Assembly: GCF_023380205.1 (NCBI RefSeq)
Contig: NZ_CP093361.1
Location: 868,001 to 932,000 of the forward strand
Length of the DNA stretch: 64,000 bases
Origin: Nicoliella spurrieriana
Lineage (GTDB): Bacteria > Bacillota > Bacilli > Lactobacillales > Lactobacillaceae
Direction of reading: 5' to 3'
Shown here: positions 63,327 to 64,000 of the stretch, piece after piece
Position numbering within the stretch: the stretch's first letter is position 1
Layout: each line of letters opens with the position of its first letter
Notes under the pieces: generated by a model
What the model was told of the DNA's origin: nothing
Database searches by the model: none
The model's input: only the letters and a program-made list of their open reading frames with translations
Position numbers and translations under genes: made by a program

Positions 63327-64000
63327 TTATTGATTAAACGTGCCATCTTCAACGGAGCGAATGAAGTCAGCCAGGTGCTTATAATACACCGGTGCATTAT
63401 CGATCATGTGGTGGTGGCCACCCTCTGGAGTGGAAACGAATTGGGCGTTTGGAATCATTTTAGCCATCCGTTTGCCGGTCTCAATGGGCATTGATTCGTG
63501 TTCACCAAATGTGACCAGGGTCGGAACGTGGTTATCCTTTAAATGGTCAGTATTATGCCATTCACCCAATTTACCGGTAATCACGAATTCATTATCACCT
63601 TGAAAGGCGTTGTAAATGGTCTGATTGGAAGTGTCGACCAAGTGAGAAATGGCAGGGGGCTGCTTCCGGTCAATGTAGCCACGGTTCAATTGGTCAACGT
63701 CCTTTTGGTAGCGCTCATTAGCGTAGTCATTTTCAGCCTCGCACTTTTGCATGAATGCTAATTCAGTGGCGGAAAATTCACGCTCCCGAATCTGGTTCAA
63801 ATGCTTAGTATAGTCGTCGATATCATCGACCATGGATGAAATGATGGCCCCCTTGAGGTGTTGACCAAATTGTTGGGCGTAGAGCTGGACTAATAAACCG
63901 CCCCACGATTGACCAATTAAGTAGAAGTGGTCGATGCCCAGCTTTTGACGCACCTCATCGACTTCGTTTAAGAAGTAATCATAAGTTAGGACCTTTTTGG
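63327..64000 (-). CDS. pip: Proline iminopeptidase-type alpha/beta hydrolase, C-terminal part (runs off the window)
   Basis: The frame continues upstream of its last visible start to the window edge (FLNEVDEVRQKLGIDHFYL), so the N-terminus is outside. Nucleophile Ser sits in IGQSWGGLL; the acid Asp region is VTFGEHESMPIE and the His is in TPEGGHHHMIDN. The S33 family removes N-terminal proline from peptides. The cap domain (about 100-200 of the seen part) is helical. GH-type extracellular location is not expected; it is cytoplasmic. Assignment as proline-specific rests on overall similarity. Confidence 0.82.
   Translation of the reverse strand, partial: KKVLTYDYFLNEVDEVRQKLGIDHFYLIGQSWGGLLVQLYAQQFGQHLKGAIISSMVDDIDDYTKHLNQIREREFSATELAFMQKCEAENDYANERYQKDVDQLNRGYIDRKQPPAISHLVDTSNQTIYNAFQGDNEFVITGKLGEWHNTDHLKDNHVPTLVTFGEHESMPIETGKRMAKMIPNAQFVSTPEGGHHHMIDNAPVYYKHLADFIRSVEDGTFNQ

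Noticed and set aside
1-64000. CRISPR arrays, insertion sequences, prophage genes, tRNA or rRNA genes
   Set aside because: No regularly spaced repeats, transposase or integrase-like proteins, tRNA-type cloverleaf ends or rRNA-like stretches were seen on reading both strands.

Overview
The window is chromosomal DNA of a Gram-positive, low-to-moderate GC bacterium of the family Lactobacillaceae. The signs are strong AGGAGG-type ribosome binding sites, frequent TTG starts, intrinsic terminators after almost every unit, TagE-type wall teichoic acid glucosyltransferases, an S-methylmethionine salvage pair, a wall-associated fructanase and a VIT-family metal transporter pair. I cannot name the species. 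No rRNA, tRNA, insertion sequence, prophage or CRISPR array was seen; this is core-type chromosome.

Layout. 1-6.1 kb: the start of a glycine betaine ATPase gene (opuAA, minus), a YibE/YibF membrane pair, an S9 peptidase, and a PTS IIC-like gene broken by a frameshift at a run of seven G. 6.1-9.0 kb (minus): a 33-residue membrane peptide, an ArgE/DapE deacylase and two VIT-type metal transporters behind a PerR box. 9.1-20.8 kb: a complete acetylase-type diaminopimelate/lysine pathway split into divergent units: lysC-dapF (minus), and a lysine-riboswitch-controlled operon lysA-dapH-dapL-dapA-dapB-patA-asd-ppcA (plus) whose last gene, an archaeal-type PEP carboxylase, can supply oxaloacetate for aspartate. 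20.8-24.5 kb (minus): perR, a truncated GNAT, and a T-box-controlled mmuP-mmuM pair for S-methylmethionine use. 24.5-33.4 kb: 6-phosphogluconolactonase, a DinG-like helicase-nuclease lacking most Fe-S cysteines, DegV, an aquaporin relative with altered NPA motifs, argGH and two unknown proteins. 33.6-40 kb: glutamine-type ABC transporter, purine permease with a guanine-class riboswitch, asparaginase, and an unrecognised repeat protein. 40-43 kb (minus): ykoE-ykoD-ykoC thiamine-type ECF transporter with a TPP riboswitch. 43-52.7 kb: DD-carboxypeptidase, a degenerate HAD protein, an FAD/NAD(P) protein with NAD(P)HX epimerase, a PEBP protein and two TagE-like glycosyltransferases. 52.7-58 kb (minus): a Ser-rich membrane protein, a trpXYZ-type ABC transporter behind a leader-peptide attenuator, and an aspartate-type permease. 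58-64 kb: CPBP protease, VOC protein, ABC-F ATPase, a secreted GH32 fructanase that appears to start at ATT, and a partial proline iminopeptidase.

Four metabolite-sensing RNAs (lysine, T-box, purine, TPP) are recognisable by conserved sequence. A fifth leader, before trpX, fits none of the RNA classes I know: it has a strong promoter, a 17-codon ORF with one Trp codon, a long hairpin overlapping that ORF, and a terminator. It is the best candidate for an undescribed regulatory system. Other points worth checking are the ATT start of the fructanase, the G7 frameshift, the probable loss of the Fe-S site in the DinG-like helicase, and the shared 20-bp PerR operator of perR and the metal transporter operon.
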